15,101 nucleotides of DNA from NCBI GenBank assembly GCA_003105225.1, contig PQAK01000183.1, forward strand, positions 1 to 15,101, written 5' to 3'. Shown here piece after piece: positions 5,578-12,877 of this stretch (its first letter is position 1; every line of letters begins with the position of its first letter). A program made the translations under genes and the position numbers. Under the pieces are notes generated by a model, which worked only from the letters and a program-made list of their open reading frames with translations, was not told the origin of the DNA and did not search any database. This DNA comes from Deltaproteobacteria bacterium. GTDB lineage: Bacteria; Desulfobacterota; Deferrimicrobia; Deferrimicrobiales; Deferrimicrobiaceae.

Positions 5578-7959
5578 TTATCCTCCCGCGATTCGCTGCG
5601 CCGCGAAATAGGCCTGTCCCAGCGAGATCCCCCCGTCGTTCGCGGGGACCTCCCGGTGGATCAGCGCCTTGATCTTCTTCTCCCGGAACCCGGCCAGGAG
5701 CCGCTTCAAGAGGTAGAGGTTCTGGAAGACGCCTCCCGAAAGCAGCACGTGCCCGGCCCCGGTCCCCTCCGCGATCTTCAGGGACACGTCGAGGACGATC
5801 TTCGCCGCCGTGTCGTGGAACTTCCGCGCCATTACGGGTGCGGCGACCCCCGCTCGGGCGTCGGTGACGATCCCGGCGATCACGCCCTTCCAGTCGACCC
5901 GGAGGAGGTTCCCCTCCTCGCGGACCTCGTAATTATACACTCCCGCACCCTTTCCCCGCCGGATTCCGCCCTCCAGGAGCATCGGCGCCTGCCCCTCGTA
6001 GCTGGCCTTCCGGCAGACGCCGGCGAGCGCGGAGGCGGCGTCGAACAGCCGCCCGCAGCTGGACGACGGGACGACGTTCACCCTCATCGAGATCGCGTCG
6101 ACCAAGAGGGAGACCCGGTCGGGATCGATCTCCCCGAAAAGGGAGGAGGCGATCCGTTTCGCCTCCGCGGGGCCGAACGTCGCGTGGAGGAAGCCGACCG
6201 CCGTGCGCCATGGCTCCCGGACGGCGGCGTCGCCTCCCTGGAGCGGGAAATCGTCGAGGGCCGCCGCGCGCCTCATTTCCATGCCGTCGATCGCGAAAAA
6301 CTCCCCGCCCCAGATCGTGCCGTCCTCCCCGTATCCCGTGCCGTCGAAGGAGACGCCCACCGCCTTGCCCCGGAACCCCGATTCCGCCAAAAGCGCGTAG
6401 AGGTGCGCCTTGTGGTGCTGGAGGGTGAAGACCCTGCCGGCCTCCACTGTATCGGCGAACGCTGTCGTGAAGTAGGCGGGGTGCAGGTCCCGGCAGACCG
6501 CGGCAAGCTCGGCGTCGAGGAATTCCCGGAAGAACCCGAAAGTCGACGCGTAGAACTCCCGCACCGACGGCTGGTCCAGGTCCCCCAGGTGCTGGGAGAG
6601 GTAGGCGAACCCCTCCTTCAGGATGCAGAAGGTGCTTTTGATCTCCCCGCCCAGTCCCGCCACATCCCGTTTCTTCACCCCAGGGACGTTCTTGATCGTT
6701 AAGTAACTTTGCAAAACATTGTTTTTATTGTAACTTTTTGGATCATCTAAAACAGCCCGGTTCCGGAGCGGGGATTTGATGATCACGGGGGCGGGGACAA
6801 AGCCCCGCGCACGCCGGATGGGGTAGACCTTCCCGCCGACGCACCGCACCACCGAATCGTCACTGCGCTGGACGATCTCCCGATTGTGCAGCAGGAAACG
6901 GTCGGCAATGCCGGAAAGACGGGACAGGGCCTCCTCGTTCCCCGTTGCGATCGGCTCGTCGGTAAGGTTCCCGCTGGTCATCACGAGAGGCCGCTTTGCC
7001 CGCGCGAGCAGCAGGCGGTGCAGGGGAGTGTACGGAAGGAAAAGGCCGATGTTCCGAAGTCCCGGAGCCACCGACGGGCAGAGCCTCGAGCGATCCGATC
7101 TCTCCACCAGCAGGACGGGCGCGTACGGAGATGCGAGGATCGCCTCGTCCGCCTTCCCGAGGCGGGCATGGAGGCGCGCGGCCTCGACGCTTTCGACCAT
7201 CACGGCGAACGGCTTCTCCTCGCGGAGCTTCCGCTCCCGGAGCGTACGGATCGTCGACTCGTTCGTGGCGTCGGCCGCCAGGTGGAAGCCGCCCAGCCCC
7301 CGGATGGCGACGATCCGTCCGGATAGCAGCGCGTCGCAGACGCACCCGATCGGATCGTCCGTCGCGAGGTCGCCTCCGTCCCGCGTCCGCACGGAGAGCG
7401 TGGGACCGCAGGCGGGACAGGCGTTGGGCTCCGCGTGGAACCGGCGATCCGCCGGATCCTCGTATTCCTTGCTGCACCGCGGGCAGAGGGGAAAGGCGGA
7501 CATGGAGGTGTTCTCCCGGTCGTAAGGGAGCCGGGAGACGATCGTGAACCTCGGTCCGCAGTTCGTGCAGTTGATGAACGGGTAGCCGTGCCGCCGGTCC
7601 CCCGGGTCGAGAAGCTCCCGATGGCAGGCGGGGCAGAGGGCGATGTCGGGCGGGATCGTGGAGAGGGCGATCCCCTCCCGCTCACTTTTCCTGATGGTGA
7701 AACGGGCGATCCCTGCCGGCTCCACCCGTCTTTCCGTGACGCGGGCAACCCTTGCGGCGGGCGGGATCTCCTCCCGGAACCGTTCGCGGAACCGCCGGAT
7801 CGCCTCCGGTTCCCCTTCGAGATGGATCGTCACGCTGCCGGGGGTGTTGGTCACGTAGCCGCGCAGGCCGCATTGGACGGCGATCCGGTAGACGAAGGGC
7901 CGGAACCCCACCCCCTGCACCACCCCCCGGATCTGCATGCGCACCGCTTTCGCGTCCAT
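5578..7959 (-). CDS. hypF: Carbamoyltransferase HypF with an AT-rich insertion
   Basis: HypF makes the carbamoyl group for the cyanide ligands from carbamoyl phosphate and ATP and loads it onto HypE. The domains are in normal order. An acylphosphatase-like domain covers residues 1-95 (VVQGVGFRPFVYRIA). Paired zinc fingers have cysteines 109/112, 131/134, 159/162 and 181/184. A YrdC-like domain covers about 200-390 (GLGGFHLAADA, TSGNLTDEPIA). A Kae1-like carbamoyltransferase domain follows (QHHKAH at about 514-519, SFDGTGYGEDGTIWGGE, LLSGGVFQN). At 793 residues it is longer than most homologues. The excess appears to be residues about 393-432, between the YrdC-like and Kae1-like domains, encoded partly by an AT-rich patch at 6690-6755. 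The start is ATG at 7959; an internal ATG at residue 8 is also possible, and neither has a strong ribosome site. Confidence 0.95.
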   Translation of the reverse strand: MDAKAVRMQIRGVVQGVGFRPFVYRIAVQCGLRGYVTNTPGSVTIHLEGEPEAIRRFRERFREEIPPAARVARVTERRVEPAGIARFTIRKSEREGIALSTIPPDIALCPACHRELLDPGDRRHGYPFINCTNCGPRFTIVSRLPYDRENTSMSAFPLCPRCSKEYEDPADRRFHAEPNACPACGPTLSVRTRDGGDLATDDPIGCVCDALLSGRIVAIRGLGGFHLAADATNESTIRTLRERKLREEKPFAVMVESVEAARLHARLGKADEAILASPYAPVLLVERSDRSRLCPSVAPGLRNIGLFLPYTPLHRLLLARAKRPLVMTSGNLTDEPIATGNEEALSRLSGIADRFLLHNREIVQRSDDSVVRCVGGKVYPIRRARGFVPAPVIIKSPLRNRAVLDDPKSYNKNNVLQSYLTIKNVPGVKKRDVAGLGGEIKSTFCILKEGFAYLSQHLGDLDQPSVREFYASTFGFFREFLDAELAAVCRDLHPAYFTTAFADTVEAGRVFTLQHHKAHLYALLAESGFRGKAVGVSFDGTGYGEDGTIWGGEFFAIDGMEMRRAAALDDFPLQGGDAAVREPWRTAVGFLHATFGPAEAKRIASSLFGEIDPDRVSLLVDAISMRVNVVPSSSCGRLFDAASALAGVCRKASYEGQAPMLLEGGIRRGKGAGVYNYEVREEGNLLRVDWKGVIAGIVTDARAGVAAPVMARKFHDTAAKIVLDVSLKIAEGTGAGHVLLSGGVFQNLYLLKRLLAGFREKKIKALIHREVPANDGGISLGQAYFAAQRIAGG
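6690..6755 (-). other. AT-rich in-frame patch within hypF
   Basis: About 65 bases of markedly AT-rich sequence interrupt an otherwise G+C-rich gene. On the coding strand it reads through codons such as AGT, TAC, AAT, AAA, AAC, GTT, TTG and TTA that are rare in the neighbourhood. It contains two copies of AAAGTTAC about 20 bases apart on the coding strand. It encodes DDPKSYNKNNVLQSYL in the linker before the Kae1-like domain, outside every catalytic motif, and the frame is preserved. Confidence 0.65.
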
Positions 7960-8002
7960 CAGGAAAATCGACCGGGATGGGTTCGGGGCATCGGCGGAAG
8001 CG

Positions 8003-8464
8003 TCACGCGGCGCCGCGGGAAAATTTTTCGATCTCGCCGCCCACCTTGGCGAGGATCTCCTCGAACCGCTCCGCGAGCGGGTCGGAAAGCCCGATCCGGT
8101 AGGTGTCGATGTCCGCCGGGACGACGCCCAGGATCATCATTTCGGGGAGGGTCCCCCGCAGCCGCATCAGATCGATGGTGTCGGCCAGGTTCATGTCGTG
8201 CAGCGAGTACCGGGCGTCCTCGTTGCGCTTCAGGTCGTCGGGAAACATCTTGAGCACCGTGCCGGGGGGAAACGGTGCGGCGACGCAATCCAGGAGGATC
8301 ACCTTCCCCTGGTCCTCGATCAGGTTCAGGAGCGCTCCGCCCGCCACCCCGCCGTCCATGAAGTCGACGCCCTGAAGTGCGCCCCGTTTCGCCAGTTCGT
8401 TGGCGAGATGCACGCCGACGCCCTCGTCCGACAGCAGGATGTTCCCGACCCCGATGACGCGCAT
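8003..8464 (-). CDS. Hydrogenase maturation protease (HyaD/HybD/HoxW family)
   Basis: A 153-residue nickel-dependent endopeptidase that removes the C-terminal extension of a [NiFe]-hydrogenase large subunit after metal insertion. It starts MRVIGVGNILLSDEGVGVHL, the family signature. The probable nickel-sensing ligands are Glu14, Asp59 (LLDCV) and His89 (YSLHD), matching the Glu-Asp-His set of HybD. The reading frame stays open upstream to 8854, but the ATG at 8464 puts the GxGN motif at the normal distance from the N-terminus. It is the first gene of the operon, 43 bases ahead of hypF. Because these proteases are specific for one large subunit, its presence implies a cognate hydrogenase encoded outside the window. 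Confidence 0.92.
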   Translation of the reverse strand: MRVIGVGNILLSDEGVGVHLANELAKRGALQGVDFMDGGVAGGALLNLIEDQGKVILLDCVAAPFPPGTVLKMFPDDLKRNEDARYSLHDMNLADTIDLMRLRGTLPEMMILGVVPADIDTYRIGLSDPLAERFEEILAKVGGEIEKFSRGAA

Positions 8465-8763
8465 TCCGGCACCCGATGCTTCCACCGTAATTGCCCCAGT
8501 GTACCAGATAAGGTACCCCCCGAACGCCCGGTGGCGCGCGCGGCGTGCAACCTCCCGGAAATCTTCCGATGAGAACACCCGGACGAGGTGGGTGGGACGA
8601 TCCATATCGTTTTCGACGGGATATCGGAAAGACGGAGCAATACGGGGCATCCTCGGGGTCCGCGGACGCATCACGGGAACAATCGAAAAAAAACGGTTGA
8701 TATTATTCCAGCGATTTTCCGATAAGCGATGGAAACGGACAATTCCGACCAGGGAGGTTTCTG
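8465..8763. other. Divergent intergenic region between the protease gene and the lipoprotein gene
   Basis: This 299-base gap must hold promoters for both directions. The right part (8690-8730) is AT-rich and carries the lipoprotein promoter candidate. The left part contains a short inverted repeat GTACC-AGATAA-GGTAC near 8500-8517, possibly operator-like, close to the start of the protease-hyp operon. I see no RNA gene or further coding sequence here. Confidence 0.5.
8697..8726 (+). promoter_or_regulatory. Candidate sigma-70-type promoter for the lipoprotein gene
   Basis: TTGATA (8697-8702, five of six consensus bases) and GATAAG (8721-8726, four of six) are separated by 18 bases in a locally AT-rich stretch, about 38 bases before the lipoprotein ATG. 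The position and composition are good, while the -10 match is moderate. Confidence 0.5.
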
Positions 8764-9732
8764 ATGAAGCGATCCTTTTCCCTTGCCGTGGCGTTGCTTG
8801 CGTTTTCCCTGTATGCGTGCGGAGGCGGAGGCGGGGGCGGTACGTCCGGTTCATCGCCGTATACCGGGGTCACCACCGCGGCGGTGATCACCGATAACAA
8901 CGCTTACGACATCGCCATGGACGTCTACGAGGCGGGGGACGTCAGCGCATCGCTTTCCCTGCCGCTCGGCCCATCCACGGAGGGCGCTCCCGGCGGTTCC
9001 ACGGCAAGCAGCCCCAGGATCCTTTCCCTCGTGCGGACGCTGCAAGGCGTCGCGGACGATCTCCAGGCCCGGCAGGGCGCGTCGGGCGGCGCTGCCTTGA
9101 GGACGGTCGTCACCGAGAGCGGAACGTTCGACGACGGGTTCGGGGGGAGCTTCTCCTATACCCTCTCGGTAGATGATCAAACCGGCGATTTCACGGGAAC
9201 GTTCACGTTCGCCGATTTCCACGGCGACGCCGGCATGTCGATGTCGGGCTCCATGGTCGCTTCCGGCAATTTCGACATTGCGGCGGGCACCTTCATCCGC
9301 CTCCGGTTTTCCTTCCCCTCGCTCACGATCACGGACGGCGCTTCCAGCGCGACCGCTTCGGGATCGATCGACCTGTGGGCCGGGAATCCGTCGACGGCCA
9401 TCGTGAACCTGTACCTCGCGGACGACTTCACCGGCAAGACGGTCTGGATCGATCACTTCACCTTCAACGTTACCGAAGGGGCCGGTTTCTCCGATGTCAC
9501 CGAGTCGGGGACGATCTATCTTCACGATTACGGATTCGTCGTCGTTTCGACCGCGACGCCGTTTACCTTCGCGACCGGGAGCGCCACGCCGTCGAGCGGT
9601 GTGCTGGTGATCACGGGCCGTTCGAACGGCAAGGTGAGGCTCACGGCTATCGATACGACGACCTGTTCCATCGATGTCGATGCGGACGGCGACGGGGTCT
9701 ACGAAAGCACGTACCTTTATCCCTGGAGTTAA
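8764..9732 (+). CDS. Putative lipoprotein of unknown function
   Basis: A 322-residue protein with a signal peptide ending in a lipobox (SLYAC, Cys19), followed by a seven-glycine flexible linker, so it should be anchored in a membrane by lipidated Cys19. The mature region is rich in Thr, Ser, Gly and Asp and in alternating hydrophobic residues. It repeats patterns such as TESGTF, SGSMVASGNF, ASGSIDL and ESGTIYL, suggesting a beta-sheet or beta-sandwich structure. The C-terminus has an Asp-rich stretch, DVDADGDGVYES, similar to a calcium-binding loop. I do not recognise a named family. AGGGAGG at 8751-8757 supports the ATG, and a promoter candidate lies just upstream. It separates the divergent protease-hypFCDE operon from hypBA, and a direct link to hydrogenase assembly is not evident from the sequence. 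Confidence 0.8.
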   Translation: MKRSFSLAVALLAFSLYACGGGGGGGTSGSSPYTGVTTAAVITDNNAYDIAMDVYEAGDVSASLSLPLGPSTEGAPGGSTASSPRILSLVRTLQGVADDLQARQGASGGAALRTVVTESGTFDDGFGGSFSYTLSVDDQTGDFTGTFTFADFHGDAGMSMSGSMVASGNFDIAAGTFIRLRFSFPSLTITDGASSATASGSIDLWAGNPSTAIVNLYLADDFTGKTVWIDHFTFNVTEGAGFSDVTESGTIYLHDYGFVVVSTATPFTFATGSATPSSGVLVITGRSNGKVRLTAIDTTTCSIDVDADGDGVYESTYLYPWS

Positions 9733-9749
9733 GCATCGCCGGGATGGCG

Positions 9750-9755
9750 TATAAT
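9750..9755 (+). promoter_or_regulatory. Candidate -10 element upstream of hypBA
   Basis: A perfect TATAAT lies in the 82-base gap between the lipoprotein stop and the hypB start. The -35 region at the right distance (AGTTAA, 9727-9732) is poor, so an activator may be needed or hypBA may also be read from the lipoprotein promoter. Confidence 0.45.
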
Positions 9756-9814
9756 CTATTTTCCGTGGCTTCGGTGCGGGCGAGGATGCACCGGAAAGGA
9801 GCCGTGCGGCGGCC

Positions 9815-10471
9815 TTGAGAGTGGACGTGGATCGGGCGATCCAGCAGTCGGCGGAGGAATCCGGGCGGCGGATCCGCGAGCGGCTCGCCGCCCGGAAGGT
9901 CTTCGCCGTGAACCTCATCTCCTCCCCCGGGTCCGGGAAGACCACGCTGATCGAATCGGCCATCGACGCCCTGCGCGGGAAAAAGCGCGTATCGGTGATC
10001 GAGGGGGACATCGAAACCGACATCGACGCGGCGCGGATCCGGAAGCACGGCGTCCAGGCGCACCAGATCAACACGAGGTCCTCCTGCCACATCCAGCCGT
10101 TCCTGCTGCTTTCGGCGCTCGACCGCATCGACCTGGACGCGACGGACCTGCTCTTCGTGGAAAACGTGGGGAACCTGGTGTGTCCCGCGGAAGTGCCGCT
10201 CGGGGAGGACGTGCGCGTCGTCGCCTTGAGCGTGACCGAAGGGGACGAGAAGCCGCTCAAATACCCCCTGGTCTTCAAGACTTCCGACATCCTGGTCATC
10301 ACGAAGACCGATCTGCTTCCGTACGTGAAATTCGATCCGGAACGTGTGAAGGCCGCCGCCCGGGCGGTCAACCCGGGAATGGAGATCTTCGAGGTCTCCG
10401 CGCAGACGGGGGCCGGGCTTCCCGCACTCCTCGGCCGGATCGAGGCGCTCTGCGACCGGAAAAACGGCTGA
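9815..10471 (+). CDS. hypB: Hydrogenase nickel incorporation GTPase HypB
   Basis: HypB is the GTPase that, with HypA, delivers nickel to the hydrogenase large subunit. The 218-residue product has the P-loop SPGSGKTT (about 37-44), the EGDIETDIDA motif, metal-site residues Cys91-His92 (TRSSCHIQ) and Cys123 (VENVGNLVCPAE), and the guanine-specificity motif TKTD (163-166). There is no histidine-rich nickel-storage stretch or N-terminal CxxCGC motif, so it is a short form. The start is taken as TTG at 9815, which places the N-terminus (MRVDVDRAI) where homologues begin; the next option is GTG at 9821. The nearest AGGAG is 13 bases upstream, rather far. hypA follows after 4 bases. Confidence 0.95.
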   Translation: MRVDVDRAIQQSAEESGRRIRERLAARKVFAVNLISSPGSGKTTLIESAIDALRGKKRVSVIEGDIETDIDAARIRKHGVQAHQINTRSSCHIQPFLLLSALDRIDLDATDLLFVENVGNLVCPAEVPLGEDVRVVALSVTEGDEKPLKYPLVFKTSDILVITKTDLLPYVKFDPERVKAAARAVNPGMEIFEVSAQTGAGLPALLGRIEALCDRKNG

Positions 10472-10475
10472 CCCC

Positions 10476-10817
10476 TTGCACGAGCTGGGAATCGCGGCCG
10501 ACCTCCTGGACATCGCACTTTCCGAGGCGCAAAAGCACGGGGGCGGGCGCATCACCGCCGTGAACCTGAGGGTCGGGGTCCTGCGGGGGATCGTCCCGGA
10601 GCACCTGCGCTTCCTGTTCGGACACGTCGCGAAGGGGACGATGGCGGAAGATGCCCGGCTCGAGATCGAGGAGGAGCCGGTCCGGATCGAGTGCGAGGCG
10701 TGCGGTCCCGCCGACGCGAGGGAATTCACACTCGAGTGTCCCGCCTGCGGAAAACCGTGCGGGAAGGTGCGGGGAGGGGATTCCCTCCGCATCACCTCGA
10801 TCGATATCGACGACTAG
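10476..10817 (+). CDS. hypA: Hydrogenase nickel metallochaperone HypA
   Basis: HypA binds nickel and passes it to hydrogenase together with HypB. The 113-residue product starts MHELGIAADLLDIA. The essential nickel ligand His2 and Glu3 fix the start at TTG (10476), which has no strong ribosome site and is probably reached by coupling from hypB, whose stop lies 4 bases upstream. The structural zinc site is present as CEAC (about 72-75) and CPAC. The C-terminal GGDSLRITSIDID matches the family. Its TAG stop overlaps the stop of the convergent atpD gene. Confidence 0.95.
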   Translation: MHELGIAADLLDIALSEAQKHGGGRITAVNLRVGVLRGIVPEHLRFLFGHVAKGTMAEDARLEIEEEPVRIECEACGPADAREFTLECPACGKPCGKVRGGDSLRITSIDIDD

Positions 10818-11461
10818 CCCCGGGCGCCCGGCCCTTCCCCGTTCCTCTTCTTGAACCGCTTCATCCGGAAGACGTCCTCCCGCTCCCGCTCCTCGAGCGC
10901 GAGACGGATGCCCCGGATCCGCTGCAGCAGCTCGGGGAGGACCACCTCGGTGAAGGCGTTCACCCGGCGCGTCGTCGTGCTGATCTCCGCGCCGATTTTT
11001 TTGAGCCGCGTCTCGACCGATACGACCCGCAGCACGACCTCCAGCGCCTTTTCGAATTCCCGGGACGCCGCAAGGGTCGCGCTCGACACGCCGGAGAAGG
11101 CGTAGCCGCGGGCGTCGGCGGACCGCACGATCCCCTGCCACCGGATGTCCTGGAACCGCACGCCCCAGACGATCTTGTCTTCCACCCACAAGGGGATGTC
11201 GCGCCGCGCGGCGAAGGCCGCGGACTCGACCCCGGCGCGCCCCTCCAGGCTCATGGACACGGCCAGGGCGCGCATGGCCGCCTGGAGGGTATCGGTGAAC
11301 AGGTCGCGGGTCTCGACGGCCTGCTCCATCATCCCGAAAAGCTCCCGGACCAGGGCCTCGCGCTTGCTCCGCAGAAGGGAAAGGCCTTCCCGCGCCGCCC
11401 GCTCCCGGCCTTTCAGGGCCAGGAGGTTCGTCCGGGTGGGGCTCATCGGCTCGAGCGGCAT
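10814..11461 (-). CDS. atpD: V-type ATP synthase subunit D
   Basis: Subunit D is the coiled-coil central rotor shaft of the V/A-type ATPase, linking the A3B3 head to the membrane ring. The 215-residue product begins MPLEPMSPTRTNLLALKGR, where the PTRxNLLxLK pattern is the hallmark of the family. It is mostly long helices with a short beta-hairpin-like middle. The C-terminal helix carries RRVNAFTEVVLPELLQRIR, also typical, and is followed by a basic tail. ATG at 11461 has GGAGGA 8 bases upstream; ATG at 11446 (MSPTRTN) is an alternative. It follows atpB by 24 bases and is the last ATPase gene here. The stop codon overlaps that of hypA in a CTAG, leaving no room for a terminator. Confidence 0.93.
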   Translation of the reverse strand: MPLEPMSPTRTNLLALKGRERAAREGLSLLRSKREALVRELFGMMEQAVETRDLFTDTLQAAMRALAVSMSLEGRAGVESAAFAARRDIPLWVEDKIVWGVRFQDIRWQGIVRSADARGYAFSGVSSATLAASREFEKALEVVLRVVSVETRLKKIGAEISTTTRRVNAFTEVVLPELLQRIRGIRLALEEREREDVFRMKRFKKRNGEGPGARG

Positions 11462-11485
11462 GGGGCGGTTCCTCCGTCGGTTCCG

Positions 11486-12877
11486 CTATTCCCCGTAATA
11501 CTTGAGGACGTGCTCCACGCGGATCCGGGTCAGCTGGTCCTTCGGCAGGAGGCGCAGCAGCTTCCAACCGGCGTCGAGCGTCTCCTCCAGGCTCCTGCCC
11601 CCAGGCCCCTGGCCGATGAATTCCCGCTCGAAGGCGTCGGCGAAGCGGCGCAGCCTGCGGTCCGATTCCAGGAGCCCCTCCTCCCCGACGATGGCCTCGA
11701 GCCTTCGCAGGTCCCTCCCCTGGGCGTAGCAGGCGTAAAGCTGGTCCGCGAGGCCCCGGTGGTCCTCCCGGGTCTTCCCCGGCCCGATCCCCAGGTTCAT
11801 CAGCCGGGAAAGGCTGGGGAGCACGTCGATGGGGGGGTAGATCCCCTTGCGGTGCAGCTCGCGGGACAGCACGATCTGGCCTTCCGTGATGTACCCGGTC
11901 AGGTCGGGGATCGGGTGGGTGATGTCGTCGTCGGGCATGGTCAGGATGGGAAGCTGGGTCACGGAGCCCCGCCTCCCCCGGATGCGCCCGGCCCGTTCGA
12001 AGATCGTGGCCAGGTCGGTATACATGTAGCCCGGATAGCTCCTTCGCCCGGGGATCTCCTCGCGCGCGGTGGCCACCTCCCTCAGGGAATCGCAGTAGCT
12101 CGTCATGTCGGTGAGGAGGACCAGGACGTCGTAGCCGTGATCGAAGGCGAGGTATTCGGCCGCCGTCAGGGCGAAGCGGGGGGTGAGCAGCCGCTCGATG
12201 GTGGGGTCGTCGGCGAGGTTCAGGTACACCACGGTGTGTCCCCCCGCGCCGCCCTGCTCGAACTCCTCCAGGAAGGAATTCGCCTCCCGGTAGGTGATCC
12301 CCAGCGCGGCGAAGACGACCGCGAACTTCCCGCCGGCTTCCCCCGTCCCTTCCTCTCCGGCGCCCGCGTTCCGCAGGATCTGGCCGGCGATCTCCCGCGC
12401 GGGCAGCCCCGCGCCGGAGAAGATGGGGAGTTTCTGCCCGCGCACGAGCGTGTTCAGCCCGTCGATCGCCGAGATGCCCGTCCGCAGGAAGTGGGAAGGC
12501 TTGTCCCGGGCCACCGGGTTGATCGGCGTGCCCATGATGCTCTCCCACTTCTCCGGAAGGACCGGCGGCAGCCCGTCGACGGGATCGCCCGCCCCGTTGA
12601 AGCGCCGTCCCAGGATGTCCGGGGAGAGGGGGATCCGCGCGGGGGAGCCGGTGAAGCGGATCCGGGTCGATCGCACGCCGATGCCGGTCGATTCCTCCAG
12701 GATCTGGATCACCGTGTGCCGGTCGGAGAATTCGATCACCTGCCCCCGGCGCGCCGATCCCTCCGGCAGGAGGACCTCGACCATCTCCCCCATGGATACG
12801 CGCCGCACTCCCTCCACGAAAAGCAGCGGCCCGGCGATGGAGTGGAGCGTCCGGTATTCGCGCGTGACGAGGTCTAT
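11486..12877 (-). CDS. atpB: V-type ATP synthase subunit B, apparent ATA start codon
   Basis: Subunit B is the non-catalytic nucleotide-binding subunit of the V/A-type ATPase head. The 463-residue product has the normal length and motifs: EYRTLHSIAGPLLFVEGV at 8-24, the degenerate P-loop region IFSGAGLPAREIAGQI at about 152-167, and LTDMTSYCDSLREV with PGRRSYPGYMYTDLA further on. Its N-terminus IDLVTREY aligns with the start of Thermus subunit B (MDLLKKEY, from memory), placing an ATA codon at the initiator position. No ATG, GTG or TTG lies in frame for a long way upstream, and the first downstream ATG would delete the conserved N-terminal strand. The ATA overlaps the atpA stop (ATAG) and is preceded by GGGAGG with 8-base spacing. 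Translation could be coupled to atpA. Confidence 0.92.
   Translation of the reverse strand: MDLVTREYRTLHSIAGPLLFVEGVRRVSMGEMVEVLLPEGSARRGQVIEFSDRHTVIQILEESTGIGVRSTRIRFTGSPARIPLSPDILGRRFNGAGDPVDGLPPVLPEKWESIMGTPINPVARDKPSHFLRTGISAIDGLNTLVRGQKLPIFSGAGLPAREIAGQILRNAGAGEEGTGEAGGKFAVVFAALGITYREANSFLEEFEQGGAGGHTVVYLNLADDPTIERLLTPRFALTAAEYLAFDHGYDVLVLLTDMTSYCDSLREVATAREEIPGRRSYPGYMYTDLATIFERAGRIRGRRGSVTQLPILTMPDDDITHPIPDLTGYITEGQIVLSRELHRKGIYPPIDVLPSLSRLMNLGIGPGKTREDHRGLADQLYACYAQGRDLRRLEAIVGEEGLLESDRRLRRFADAFEREFIGQGPGGRSLEETLDAGWKLLRLLPKDQLTRIRVEHVLKYYGE

Noticed and set aside
5521..6702. Long plus-strand frame opposite hypF
   Set aside because: An antisense shadow; hypF on the other strand has every family motif.
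8492..8506. Sigma-54-like TGGTAC/GGCA pair on the minus strand upstream of the protease gene
   Set aside because: The GG and GC pairs are one base too close together for a functional -24/-12 promoter and the -12 match is poor.
8465..8854. Upstream extension of the maturation protease frame
   Set aside because: The added N-terminus is basic and unlike the family, and the GxGN motif normally lies within the first ten residues, which supports ATG at 8464.
9647..10795. Minus-strand frame of 382 codons opposite hypBA
   Set aside because: hypB and hypA are certain on the plus strand; this frame is a high-GC shadow.
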